64,000 bases of DNA from an uncultured Clostridia bacterium (GTDB lineage Bacteria > Bacillota > Clostridia > TANB77 > CAG-465): contig CAKPAG010000006.1 of assembly GCA_934132895.1 (NCBI GenBank), positions 26,522 to 90,521 of the forward strand. The letters run 5' to 3'. The notes under the pieces are model-generated. The model had not been told where the DNA came from. It saw nothing but the letters and a program-made list of their open reading frames with translations, and ran no database searches. The translations under genes and the position numbers were made by a program. The stretch's first letter is position 1. Each line of letters begins with the position of its first letter. Shown in pieces: positions 8,147-17,210 of the stretch.

Positions 8147-8260
8147 TTATTTAATATTAAAGATTTGTTTTATTTTATTAAGAACTATTTTAAATACTGA
8201 TTCTTTATATTCTACCATTGAAACAGGAGCTACTTGTTCATTATTTTCATTTTCAATCAC
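8147..8260 (-). pseudogene. Short C-terminal-like reading frame, probable gene remnant
   Basis: The 323-base gap 8002-8324 holds one plausible coding relic: a 37-codon frame from a GTG. It contains APVSMVEYKESVFKIVLNK and ends in KQIFNIK. An in-frame stop lies just upstream and a terminator follows, so it reads like the tail of a lost gene. No family is recognised. It could also be a genuine tiny protein, though no good ribosome binding site is seen. Confidence 0.3.
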
Positions 8261-8324
8261 TACATTCTTTTTCTGTATTTAAATTCTAATCTTAATAAAC
8301 GAAAAAATAACAGAATAGAACCAT

Positions 8325-8843
8325 CTATTCCATTATTTTTTCAAATCCTATAAATATTTTATCCTCTAATGACCAATTTCCCTCTTCAATTCTTTTAAAT
8401 CCATTTTTCTCATATAATTTAATAGCATTTATGTTATTTTCATAAACTGTTAATCTTATTACATCGTAATTATTTTTAATCGCATAATTATCAATAAATT
8501 TCATTGTTGCTTTAGCATACCCCATTCCTTGCTCACTAGGTAAAATTGCTAGTCTATTTAAATAGAAAAAACTTTTTCTTTCTTGATTCCATTTTATTTG
8601 GTGATAATCTGGATCATCATAATCAGATAAAACAAAACTACCTATTACTTTGTTATTATTTTCTATAACATACATTTCCTTATTTTTAATATCATTATCA
8701 AATTCACAAAACGGATATATGTCGCCCCATAACATATCTATTTTTTTTACTTCTTTTAAATCTCTTATAACTTCTTTAAATAAAATATTTAAAGAACTAA
8801 TATCACTTTTTCTTGCTAATCTAATATTCATATTATTATTCAT
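8325..8843 (-). CDS. GNAT-family N-acetyltransferase
   Basis: A 172-residue acetyl-CoA-dependent acetyltransferase. The GNAT fold is visible as an N-terminal NIRLARKSDISSLNILF strand-helix, the LAILPSEQGMGYAKATMKFI acetyl-CoA loop near residues 105-125 (QGMGYA in place of Q/RxxGxG/A), and the C-terminal VYENNINAIKLYEKNGFKR motif. The substrate is not predictable. It may be transcribed with the remnant and terminator downstream, and it belongs to the accessory patch 6.2-9.2 kb. Confidence 0.9.
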   Translation of the reverse strand: MNNNMNIRLARKSDISSLNILFKEVIRDLKEVKKIDMLWGDIYPFCEFDNDIKNKEMYVIENNNKVIGSFVLSDYDDPDYHQIKWNQERKSFFYLNRLAILPSEQGMGYAKATMKFIDNYAIKNNYDVIRLTVYENNINAIKLYEKNGFKRIEEGNWSLEDKIFIGFEKIME

Positions 8844-8906
8844 CTCCTAATATACCCAAGCACAACTTTCAATATTTATGAAATCTTTTATTTTCAAGTT
8901 TTAAGT

Positions 8907-9159
8907 CTATTCTTCTAATTTTGATTGATATGTTTTTAATCTCTCGTTAGCCAATTCTCTGAAATTTATAACGACCTTCGATTTTATTTATAGTCTAAAG
9001 AAATAATCATATCCAAATTGTAATATTTTTACCTTACTTTTGAACTGTTAAGAATTTCTTGACAGTTGAATTTTTTGCTAACTCTTCTTCATCAATTATA
9101 TTTTTAATCTGCAAACTTATATTTTGTTTAGTAATATACTATAAATCAGCCATTTGTTG
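8907..9159 (-). pseudogene. Decayed RhuM-family gene
   Basis: The 390-base gap 8844-9233 carries broken RhuM-like coding sequence. The minus strand from the ATG at 9153 gives MADL, a stop, then YITKQNISLQIKNIIDEEEL and AKNSTVKKFLTVQK, then a stop. After a frame change it gives YYNLDMIISLDYK, then a stop. After another shift it gives FRELANERLKTYQSKLEE and a final stop at 8907. These pieces match, in order, the N-terminal RhuM pattern (MAELFxTTKQNISLHI, YYNLDxIISxGYR). At least two stops and two frameshifts are present, so it is not functional. RhuM genes are usually mobile accessory genes. Confidence 0.75.
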
Positions 9160-9186
9160 CTAAAATGCCTTACCATTTCTATATAT

Positions 9187-9226
9187 TTTAAAAGGTGTCA
9201 ACTATTGTTTCTTAGCGACACCCTTA
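9187..9226 (-). terminator. Intrinsic terminator of secA
   Basis: On the minus strand GGTGTC (from 9217-9222) pairs with GACACC (9194-9199) across a 17-base loop, followed by a T-rich tract just after the secA stop. Confidence 0.6.
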
Positions 9227-9233
9227 CTTTATC

Positions 9234-12002
9234 TTATTTTATACTACTTTCCGCAGCATTGTTTATATTTCTTTCCGGCTTCCGGCATGGGCACTTTTCA
9301 TTTCTGCCTACTTTTTTCTCTGCTTTAACAGGTTCTCTTTTTGAATCTTCTTGAGATTCGTTAGTACTTATATTTCTAACATTTACTGTATTTTCCTTTA
9401 TAACATTCTCACTATATGATTCTTGTTTTTTAGGTCTTATTGAAAATACTGCTTTAGTAGACTCTTCTTGAATAGTATCAACTAATCCTTCAAACATATC
9501 AAAGCTTTCTATTTTGTAAGCTTCTACTGGATTAGTTTGACCATATGCTCTAAGTCCTATACCATCTTTTAATTGAGATATTGCATCTATGTGATCCATC
9601 CATTTTTCATTTACTACATTTAATATTAAGTGTCTTTCAATATTGTTTAGTATTTCTTCAATACCATTTTTCTTAGCTTCTTCATGTTTTTGTAAATATA
9701 TTTCTTCTACTTTTTCTTCTAAAAGTGAAATAATCTCTTCTACTTCTTTTCCTGAAGCTTCATCTATTGAAATTAAATTTTCTGTAGCAAATAAATTAGC
9801 TAGAACTGCATTTAAAGAATCAAAATCTACATCATCAATATTATCTACATTTGCAAAATATTTTGGTACAACCTTTGCTATTTTACCATTTGCAAGTTTT
9901 AATACAATCTCTGATATATTTTCTGCATTTAATACATCTCTTCTTTGAGAGTAAATTATCTCTCTTTGTGTATTCATTACATCATCGTACTCTAGTACAT
10001 TTTTTCTTATAGAATAGTTTCTACCTTCTACTTTTGCTTGTGCTCCCTCAATAACACTAGTAAGCATACCTTGTTCAATTGGTGTATCCTCTGGAAGTCC
10101 AAGTCTTGATATTACAGCTGTCATTCTGTCTGATCCAAAAAGTTTCATAAGATCATCTTCAAGTGAAATATAGAAACGAGTTTCACCAATATCACCTTGA
10201 CGTCCAGAACGTCCTCTTAGCTGATTATCTATACGACGTGATTCATGTCTTTCACTACCAATTATTTTAAGTCCACCAGCTTCTATTACCTTTTCTCTAT
10301 TTTCTTCTATTTCTGGTTTTAATCTTTTTTCTATCTCTACTATTTCTTTTTTAGCTTTCTTAACTTCTTCATCATTATATGTTATAGGGGTAATAGCCAT
10401 TTCGATTACTTCTGAAGAATATCCTTTTTTAGCTAACTCTTCTTTTACTAAGTATTCAAGATTTCCCCCAAGCATTATATCGGTACCACGACCTGCCATG
10501 TTAGTAGCAATTGTTACAGCTTTATACTTTCCAGCTTGAGCTATAATTTCTGCTTCTTTTTCATGGAATTTAGCATTTAATACTTGATGAGGTATCTTAT
10601 CTCTTTTTAGTAATTTACTTATTATTTCTGATTTATCTATTGAAACTGTACCTACAAGAACTGGTTGACCTTTTTCGTATGATGCTTTTACGTCATTTAC
10701 AATTGCTTCATATTTAGCTTTTTGTGTTTGATAAACCACATCATTTAAATCCACTCTTCTTACTGGTTTATTTGTTGGAATTTCAACTACATCAAGTTTA
10801 TATATTCCCTTAAATTCTTCTTCTTCTGTTTTAGCTGTACCAGTCATTCCTGATAATTTGTTATATAATCTAAAGTAGTTTTGGAATGTAATTGTAGCAA
10901 GAGTTTGACTTTCAGAAGCTATTTTTACATTTTCTTTTGCTTCTATTGCTTGGTGTAATCCATCGCTATATCTTCTACCTTGCATTAAACGTCCAGTAAA
11001 CTCATCAACTATTATAACTTGTTCATCTTTTACAATATAATCTTTATCTTTTTTCATTAAGCCATATGCTCTTATTGCTTGGTTTATATGATGAGAAATA
11101 GTCAAATTATCTACATCAGAAAGTGAACTTATTCCAAAATATTTTTCTGCTTTTTTAGTTCCTGTTTCTGTAAGGGCAGCAGTATGAGCTTTTAAATCTA
11201 CAATATAATCATAGTTATCATCAGCTTCATCAAATTCTTTATCGTTATTTTCAACAATAATTCTAGGTGTTAATCCACGTGCAAAACTATTAGCTTTTTC
11301 ATATAAATCATTTTTCTTATCTACCATACCAGAAATAATAAGTGGAGTACGAGCCTCATCAATTAATATTGAGTCAATCTCATCCACAATAGCATAGTTT
11401 AGTTCTCTTTGTACCATTGTGTCTTTACTCATTGCCATATTATCTCTTAAGTAATCAAAACCAAATTCGTTATTTGTTCCATATGTTATATCACAAGCAT
11501 ATGCTTTTCTTTTTTCTTCAGGCATCATTTGAGATACTACAAGACCTACACTTAAGCCCAAAAATTTATATAGTTTTCCCATCCAAACGCTATCACGTTT
11601 TGCTAGATAATCATTTACTGTTACTACATGCACACCTTTACCTGTTAATGCATTTAAATATACTGGTAAAGTGGCAACTAAAGTTTTACCTTCACCTGTT
11701 TTCATTTCAGCAATTCTTCCTTGATGAAGTATAATTCCACCGATAAGCTGAACTCTAAAATGTCTCATATTAAGTACTCTACTTGAAGCTTCTGCAACTA
11801 CTGCATATGCTTCAGGTAAAATGTCTTCTAAAGTTTCTCCTTTAGCAAGTCTTTCTTTAAACTCTTGAGTTTTATTTCTTAATTCTTCATCAGATAAATC
11901 TTTTAAAGTTTTTTCGATTTCTTCTATTTTATCAACAGTTGGTATTATTTTTTTTATTTCTCTTTTACTGTATGAACCAAATATTTTCTCTATTAATTTC
12001 AT
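9234..12002 (-). CDS. secA: SecA preprotein translocase ATPase with a disrupted zinc-binding tail
   Basis: SecA drives export of unfolded preproteins through SecYEG. The 922-residue product has MKTGEGKTLVATLP (Walker A), VDEIDSILIDEARTPL (Walker B), NMAGRGTDI and LRGRSGRQGD (second motor domain), plus the helical scaffold near the C-terminus. The C-terminal metal-binding motif starts normally (VGRNEKCPC) but then continues RKPERNINNAAE and stops. Removing one base from each of two G pairs (9277-9278 and 9284-9285, plus strand) restores CPCGSGKKYKQCCGK with a stop at 9244. So two one-base insertions, real or from sequencing, have destroyed the last half of the zinc finger. The motor core is intact and the gene should otherwise work. 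Confidence 0.97.
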   Translation of the reverse strand: MKLIEKIFGSYSKREIKKIIPTVDKIEEIEKTLKDLSDEELRNKTQEFKERLAKGETLEDILPEAYAVVAEASSRVLNMRHFRVQLIGGIILHQGRIAEMKTGEGKTLVATLPVYLNALTGKGVHVVTVNDYLAKRDSVWMGKLYKFLGLSVGLVVSQMMPEEKRKAYACDITYGTNNEFGFDYLRDNMAMSKDTMVQRELNYAIVDEIDSILIDEARTPLIISGMVDKKNDLYEKANSFARGLTPRIIVENNDKEFDEADDNYDYIVDLKAHTAALTETGTKKAEKYFGISSLSDVDNLTISHHINQAIRAYGLMKKDKDYIVKDEQVIIVDEFTGRLMQGRRYSDGLHQAIEAKENVKIASESQTLATITFQNYFRLYNKLSGMTGTAKTEEEEFKGIYKLDVVEIPTNKPVRRVDLNDVVYQTQKAKYEAIVNDVKASYEKGQPVLVGTVSIDKSEIISKLLKRDKIPHQVLNAKFHEKEAEIIAQAGKYKAVTIATNMAGRGTDIMLGGNLEYLVKEELAKKGYSSEVIEMAITPITYNDEEVKKAKKEIVEIEKRLKPEIEENREKVIEAGGLKIIGSERHESRRIDNQLRGRSGRQGDIGETRFYISLEDDLMKLFGSDRMTAVISRLGLPEDTPIEQGMLTSVIEGAQAKVEGRNYSIRKNVLEYDDVMNTQREIIYSQRRDVLNAENISEIVLKLANGKIAKVVPKYFANVDNIDDVDFDSLNAVLANLFATENLISIDEASGKEVEEIISLLEEKVEEIYLQKHEEAKKNGIEEILNNIERHLILNVVNEKWMDHIDAISQLKDGIGLRAYGQTNPVEAYKIESFDMFEGLVDTIQEESTKAVFSIRPKKQESYSENVIKENTVNVRNISTNESQEDSKREPVKAEKKVGRNEKCPCRKPERNINNAAESSIK

Positions 12003-12064
12003 TTATTTCCTCTCCTTATATTGCTACATAACCACTATTACTATGTAATTATTAAATCAAAGGT

Positions 12065-12070
12065 ATTATA
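12065..12070 (-). promoter_or_regulatory. Likely -10 box of a secA promoter
   Basis: The minus strand has TATAAT at 12065-12070 with a weak TTTAAA-type -35 about 17 bases upstream. It lies in the 126-base gap before secA. The weak -35 keeps confidence moderate. Confidence 0.45.
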
Positions 12071-12128
12071 TCACAGCTTAAGCCTAATTTAAAGATTTAA
12101 CATCATTTTTTCACATTAATTTTATGAT

Positions 12129-12890
12129 TTAAAGTATTTTTTGAACTCTACCTACACTTCCATCTGTAAGTCTTACCTTTATTCCTCTATGATGTAGTGC
12201 ACTATTTGTTAAAATATCTTTTACTATACCTTCAGTTAATATACCTGTTTTCTGGTCTTTTTTCAATACTATTGCCACCTTTATACCTGGCTTTATATTT
12301 GTTTTATATGTATTTTTATTATCTTTTTTTGAGATAGTTTTACTTTTATTGTTATTTTCTTTTAAAAGTGCATTTAAATATTTATACACTATTCTTTTTA
12401 ACATATTTATATTTTCTTTTATGCCATGAAGGCTAAGCGAAAATTCTCTTAATATTTTGTTATATTCATCTTCTGTTATTTCCTTTTTTTCAAGTGCTTC
12501 TTTTAAATCATTTTTTCCATACTCATAAACATTATACTTGCTATCTAAGGCAATACTTAAAAATCCTTCTTCATAAAAAGGCATTTTTCTTTCATCTAAA
12601 AAATTATTTAATGTAATATCACATTTTATAGCAATCATACTATCATTTTCATTATAATACACTTTTAAGCTATAATTTTTCCCTATAGGTAAAAGTTCTA
12701 CGTATGAAAAATTTTTATCAAGTAGTTTTATACTCTCTCCATTTATATCTAAAAAATATGGGATTTCAATATCTTTTACTTTCATAGCAAATATGTAGTA
12801 ATCTACATCTTGATAGACTACTTTTGCCATCTTAGCTAAAGATGTATTTAAATTTTCACTATTTCTTTTATCAAGTGGTGATATTTTCAT
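12129..12890 (-). CDS. Fusion of a DUF402-like domain with a C-terminal YwbE domain
   Basis: A 253-residue two-domain protein. Residues ~20-130 resemble DUF402, the fold of YgaC/FAU-1-type nucleotide- or RNA-linked proteins: SLKVYYNENDSMIAIKCDIT is followed by an acidic segment and FLSIALDSKYNVYEYGKNDL. A lysine/asparagine-rich linker near 175-195 leads to a full YwbE domain (IKPGIKVAIVLKKDQKTGIL, then TEGIVKDILTNSALHHRGIK and VRLTDGSVGRVQ). YwbE is normally a separate ~65-residue protein, so the fusion may link two functions. Neither domain has a well-established role. It lies upstream of secA on the same strand. Confidence 0.8.
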   Translation of the reverse strand: MKISPLDKRNSENLNTSLAKMAKVVYQDVDYYIFAMKVKDIEIPYFLDINGESIKLLDKNFSYVELLPIGKNYSLKVYYNENDSMIAIKCDITLNNFLDERKMPFYEEGFLSIALDSKYNVYEYGKNDLKEALEKKEITEDEYNKILREFSLSLHGIKENINMLKRIVYKYLNALLKENNNKSKTISKKDNKNTYKTNIKPGIKVAIVLKKDQKTGILTEGIVKDILTNSALHHRGIKVRLTDGSVGRVQKIL

Positions 12891-12963
12891 ACTTTTTGTT
12901 CCCCCTATAGTACAAAAAACTATTGAAAGCTTTTATACCTCCAATAGTTTATTATATATTTAA

Positions 12964-13485
12964 TTATTTTTCAAGTGAATAACCACATTTTGTGCAGAAT
13001 TTTGAACCAGGTGCACATATTAATCCGCATTGAGGACATACTTTAGCACTTGGCTTTTCTTCTTTAGGTTCTTTTTCCTCTTTAGGCTCTTCTTTTATTT
13101 TAACTGGTTTTTGTTTTGTTCCACAGTTTGCACAAAAAGCTGATTCAAGCTCTATTGTTTCTCCACAGTTTGCACAAGTTCTAAGTCCTTTATTGTATAA
13201 TATTTTTTTATTCATCTCGTCAATCTCTTTTATAGCTTTGTCAATCTTTTTACACTCTTTTGTAAAAACCTTTCCTACTTCTTCACCTGCTTTGTATGAA
13301 TCATAAATAGATTTTCCCATTTCCTCATATGTTTTTACTATATCTGATTCTTTGTCTGCAATAGCAAGTTTTAGTTTAGTATCAGCAATAAATTTTCCTG
13401 ATTTATCTGCAACTGTATTATATGTATCTGTTGCTGTTTTACCAACTATTTTAGATATTTCTGTTACTTTTTTCTTAAATTCCAT
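12964..13485 (-). CDS. Coiled-coil protein with two C-terminal zinc ribbons
   Basis: A 173-residue protein. Residues 1-95 are helical and charged, with TATDTYNTVADKSGKFIADT near the start. Two CxxC...CxxC zinc ribbons follow: CANCGETIELESAFCANCG at about 103-121 and CPQCGLICAPGSKFCTKCG at about 150-168. They are separated by a KEEPKEEK-type linker. This layout is common in low-GC Gram-positive genomes, but no molecular role is established. No membrane segment is seen. It sits between the DUF402-YwbE fusion and the VanY-type carboxypeptidase. Confidence 0.85.
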   Translation of the reverse strand: MEFKKKVTEISKIVGKTATDTYNTVADKSGKFIADTKLKLAIADKESDIVKTYEEMGKSIYDSYKAGEEVGKVFTKECKKIDKAIKEIDEMNKKILYNKGLRTCANCGETIELESAFCANCGTKQKPVKIKEEPKEEKEPKEEKPSAKVCPQCGLICAPGSKFCTKCGYSLEK

Positions 13486-13602
13486 TTTAAACTACCTCCA
13501 TTTATATTTATAATATATCACAAAAAATAACTATATTCAATATATATGTTTTTTTATTTTATTTTTATATAATTTTTCACACTTTTTTCATATTTTATAT
13601 GA

Positions 13603-15309
13603 TTATATTCCTAAATACTCTTCTAAACAAAGCCCACTGTTAAATACTTTAGTCGCCACATCTGTCCCCAAATACCTTACATGCCAAGGTTCATATTTGT
13701 ATCCAGTTATAGCTTGTTTTCCTTTTGGGTATCGAATTATAAAGCCAAACTTATGACAATTTTGTGCAAGCCATATTCCCTCTTTAGTATTCCCAAAATT
13801 ATCATTTATCGAATTAAGGTCAAAAGCAAGTCCTATCTGATGCTCTGAATGTCCTGGCCTTGCTGAAAAAGTATCTGCTGAAGCCTGACCATACACACTT
13901 ACATACCTACTATACAGTCCACTTTGAGTAGTATATGACCTAAATCCAGATACTATCCAAAGCGATACGCCTTCATTTGCAGCGGCAGCTTTCATCTGAT
14001 TAAATGCTGCAAGCGCTGTTTGATTTACCCCCGGATTATATGTAGAAGGTACACTATATTTTTTGTTTACAACAAGAATTCCTTGTATATATGTTAAACC
14101 ATTTGAATTATTTGCTTGAGGTGCCTGAGTGATTTTTGGTGCCACATATATAACGGGTTTAGGCTTTACTTCAACATTTATAACAGACTCAACAATAGGT
14201 TCTTCTTTAGTTTTTACTTTTATTTCACATTTTCCCACTTTATTTGTTGTAATTTTACCATTTTGATCTACTTTAGCAATATTTTCATTACTGCTCGTCC
14301 ACTCTACTTCTTTATTTACTGCATTATCCGGCACTACTTTAGCATTAATACTAGCCTCTTTACCAATTTCAATTGAAATAGAATTTTTATCTACTTCAAT
14401 TTTTGAAGCCACTTCCAATATTTTAACTAATACTTCTTTTACTATACTTTCATCTTGAACTGATATTTCTACTTTGTATTCTCCTTCTTTTTTTGCTACG
14501 AAATTTAAATCAGTACTAATCTCTAATGCTTCATTATCATATTTAGTAATTATATTAGTATTTGTAGCATTTTCAGGTATAAGCTTATATTCAATTTTTT
14601 CACTTTGTGTCCTTTTTATTTCTGTTTGTGATTTACTTAAAGTTATATCTTGCAAAGGAACATAACACACAAAAAATTTGTTACTATTTTCCTCTGGTTT
14701 TAAATTTTTGTCATAAACTTCAAATGTAACATTGCCATTTTCTATGTTTTCAGCCTTTTTTACTATATTTACATTTTCATTAGTATTTATTATTTTATAT
14801 ATGTCCACATTTTTATTCTTAAATACATTTCTATCTATATTTATTTTAAACTTGCTAATAGATTCTTTAGCTTTAAACTCACTAAAGTCTATGTTGAGTA
14901 CATCTAGCCCTTTGAATTTTTCAAGCTCTGATTTTTTTACATCAGTATTAATATTAAATTCTATATATTTAGGTAAAGCGTTATAATCTAAAGTTATTGC
15001 ATAATTATTATAGTTAATTATTAAATTCTTTTTGTTTTCTTTTATATATTCCTTATTTTTGTTACTCATTACTAATATATAAAATTTATATGTAATTTCA
15101 ATATTTTTCTCATCATTACTTTCTACTAATTTTTTACCAAGTTTATAATTAAAATTAAAGTATATAGCAAAAATCACTATAGCTATAATAACTAAAATTA
15201 AAAGAAATGATAGCATCGTATACAAAAATATCTTTTTCATATTTTTTTTACTTTTCACTTCTTTGGTATTTTTTTCTTCCTCAACTTCATTTTGTTTTTT
15301 CTTTTTCAT
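13603..15309 (-). CDS. Membrane-anchored VanY/M15-type D,D-carboxypeptidase with Ig-like domains
   Basis: This 568-residue protein should trim D-Ala-D-Ala ends of peptidoglycan outside the cell. A single membrane anchor lies near residues 26-50 after a lysine-rich cytoplasmic tail. The middle region contains a BIG2-like bacterial Ig domain around 305-385 (KNSISIEIGKEASINAKVVP and VEWTSSNENIAKVDQNGKIT). The C-terminal M15 domain has zinc ligands in ARPGHSEHQIGLAFD (H490, D497) and EPWHVRY (H543). Related enzymes include VanY and the DacB-type carboxypeptidases. The frameshifted membrane-protein gene lies 17 bases upstream on the same strand, suggesting co-transcription. Confidence 0.92.
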   Translation of the reverse strand: MKKKKQNEVEEEKNTKEVKSKKNMKKIFLYTMLSFLLILVIIAIVIFAIYFNFNYKLGKKLVESNDEKNIEITYKFYILVMSNKNKEYIKENKKNLIINYNNYAITLDYNALPKYIEFNINTDVKKSELEKFKGLDVLNIDFSEFKAKESISKFKINIDRNVFKNKNVDIYKIINTNENVNIVKKAENIENGNVTFEVYDKNLKPEENSNKFFVCYVPLQDITLSKSQTEIKRTQSEKIEYKLIPENATNTNIITKYDNEALEISTDLNFVAKKEGEYKVEISVQDESIVKEVLVKILEVASKIEVDKNSISIEIGKEASINAKVVPDNAVNKEVEWTSSNENIAKVDQNGKITTNKVGKCEIKVKTKEEPIVESVINVEVKPKPVIYVAPKITQAPQANNSNGLTYIQGILVVNKKYSVPSTYNPGVNQTALAAFNQMKAAAANEGVSLWIVSGFRSYTTQSGLYSRYVSVYGQASADTFSARPGHSEHQIGLAFDLNSINDNFGNTKEGIWLAQNCHKFGFIIRYPKGKQAITGYKYEPWHVRYLGTDVATKVFNSGLCLEEYLGI

Positions 15310-15326
15310 ACTTTTTCCTTCTTCAC

Positions 15327-16041
15327 CTAATACACTTTTGAATTATATATCCTCATACTAATTAAGTTATTTACTGTTTCTTTTCGCCTTACTAAATAGT
15401 CAACTTTAAATTCATTAGTTATACTTTCAAACTTTCTTTTATATTTTAAGGTTGCAAAGTACGTTTTTGAATCTATCTCATTTAAATTTAGAAGCTCTAC
15501 CTCATCATATCCGAGTGTTATACATAGTAAGGGGAACAAGAGCCACCATATCTGTTTGTGTATCATAAAATTTATAATTATATAAAATTATATCACACTC
15601 TCCAAAAATTTCAAATACTATTTTTTCTATTAATGATTTATCAACAAATCCCAATGAGTTTATAGCTGTATCATCCTCCATATATATATAATTTTTATCT
15701 ACATTTTTTATTTCGCTCTGGTATTTACCTAAATTTTGAATAATATATGCATTTGCTATATCAAGTTTTTGTTCAATTGAAAAACTTACTTCACCTTTTT
15801 CTATATCATCATATATGGAAAGAACAGAAAAAATTGTTGTGTCTATATTTTTTAAAAAGCAGAATATATCATTTGAAATATCAGATGATGTAAGTACTTG
15901 AGTATGTTCCACTTCTACATCATTCTTAAGACTAGTTTTAAAACGTATTTTAAATTTTAACTCAAAAACTATAATATATAAAATTATTGCAATCAAAATT
16001 ATAGCTAATTTGAATATAATAAATCTTGGACTTTTCTTCAT
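15327..16041 (-). pseudogene. Frameshifted single-pass membrane protein of unknown function
   Basis: Two overlapping frames look like one broken gene. The first, from the ATG at 16041, gives 178 residues with an N-terminal membrane segment (about 8-28) and stops at 15505 after VALVPLTMYNTRI. The +1 frame then continues LGYDEVELLNLNEIDSKTYF to a stop at 15327, ending 17 bases before the carboxypeptidase gene starts. The join would occur near 15510-15520. It may be a real mutation, a sequencing error, or less likely a programmed shift; I see no convincing slippery site. The family is not recognised. Confidence 0.65.
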
Positions 16042-16091
16042 AAAACTTTTTCCTCAAAAATATTATATTTACTAAATTAAACATATATAAC

Positions 16092-16134
16092 AAAAAAGGA
16101 ATAAAGCTAATATTAAATTATTATGCTCTATTCC
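16092..16134 (-). terminator. Intrinsic terminator after the yhcG remnant
   Basis: On the minus strand GGAATAGAGC pairs with GCTTTATTCC, followed by TTTTTTG. It may now end transcripts from the clpC operon, since no other terminator is seen between clpC and this point. Confidence 0.6.
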
Positions 16135-16199
16135 ATTAGAATTAAGTTATATTTAAATATCTTTTATATATACTAATACCTACATTTCTAGCTGCTTTA

Positions 16200-17205
16200 T
16201 TAATCTTCATCACTATCAGCTACCTCGATATCTTTTATATGTAATGCAATATCTTCGGCTTTAGGTAATTGTTTTTGCAAATATTCTGGAATATCTTCTA
16301 ATAGTTTGTATTCACTAACTCCTATTGGATTATTTACATTTCTCAAAGCATACTCTGCTGTCAATTTATCTTTTCCTTTGCATAATAGAATACCAATTGT
16401 AGGATTATCTCCTTTTTTTCTTAATATATCATCAACAGCAGACAAGTAAAAATTAATTTGCCCTGCATCTGTTGGCTTAAATTTTCTGGCTTTTAATTCA
16501 ACTACAATATAACATCTTAATTCTAGATGATAAAATAATAGATCTATAAAATAATCCGTATCGCTAACCGTGATTTTATATTGATTTCCCACAAAGGCAA
16601 ATCCATTTCCAAGTTCAATAAGTACATCTTTTATTTTATTTATCATAGCATTTTCAATTTTTATTTCATTTGAATATTTTTTTAATGAAATAAAATCAAA
16701 CAAATATGGATCTTTCATTGTTTGCATTGCTAAATCGCTCTGCACATTTGGAAGAGTGGCAGAAAAATTAGTTGTTTTTTCTGCTATAGCTTGTCTTTCA
16801 TATAACTTACTTGCAATTTGCATTTCTAGTACATTTACAGACCATCCATTTTTTATAGTTTGACTAATATACCATTTTCTAATCTCAACATCTTTTATTT
16901 TTTCCATTAGCAATACATTATGTGTCCAAGGAATTTGTGCAGTTATTGACTGCACAAATTCAAAATCCTGATATTCTTCTGCAAATCTTCTCATATTTTT
17001 TAAATTTCTAACCGAAAATCCGCCTTATTTCAGGAAATTCTAATTTTAAATCTATTGATAAATTATCTACAAATTTATTTCCCCACTGACTGTTTTTTAA
17101 AATAATCTTACCTATGTTCCAATATAAGAAAATAAGTTCTTTATTAACAGCCTGCATTGCTCGATATTGAGATTTTAAAATTTCTTGTTTAATATTAAGC
17201 CAATT
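16200..17205 (-). pseudogene. YhcG-like (DUF1016) PD-(D/E)XK nuclease, truncated and frameshifted
   Basis: The intact 264-codon part (16200-16994) carries the YhcG C-terminal nuclease domain, with YFIDLLFYHLELRCYIVVEL and a downstream lysine as the D...ExK site. Upstream, the family's N-terminal domain continues in another frame: LNWLNIKQEILKSQYRAMQA, AVNKELIFLYWNIGKII and KFVDNLSIDLKLEFPEI. A one-base shift near 17020 separates it from GFSVRNLKNMRRFA. Its beginning runs into the clpC 3' end without a start codon. So it is a 5'-truncated, frameshifted gene placed directly against clpC. A short nuclease-only protein from the internal ATG remains conceivable. Confidence 0.8.
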
Positions 17206-17210
17206 TAGTT

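Noticed and set aside
15500..15540. Programmed +1 frameshifting in the 15327-16041 gene
   Set aside because: No recognisable slippery codon with stop context or stimulating structure was seen; a mutation or sequencing error is simpler.
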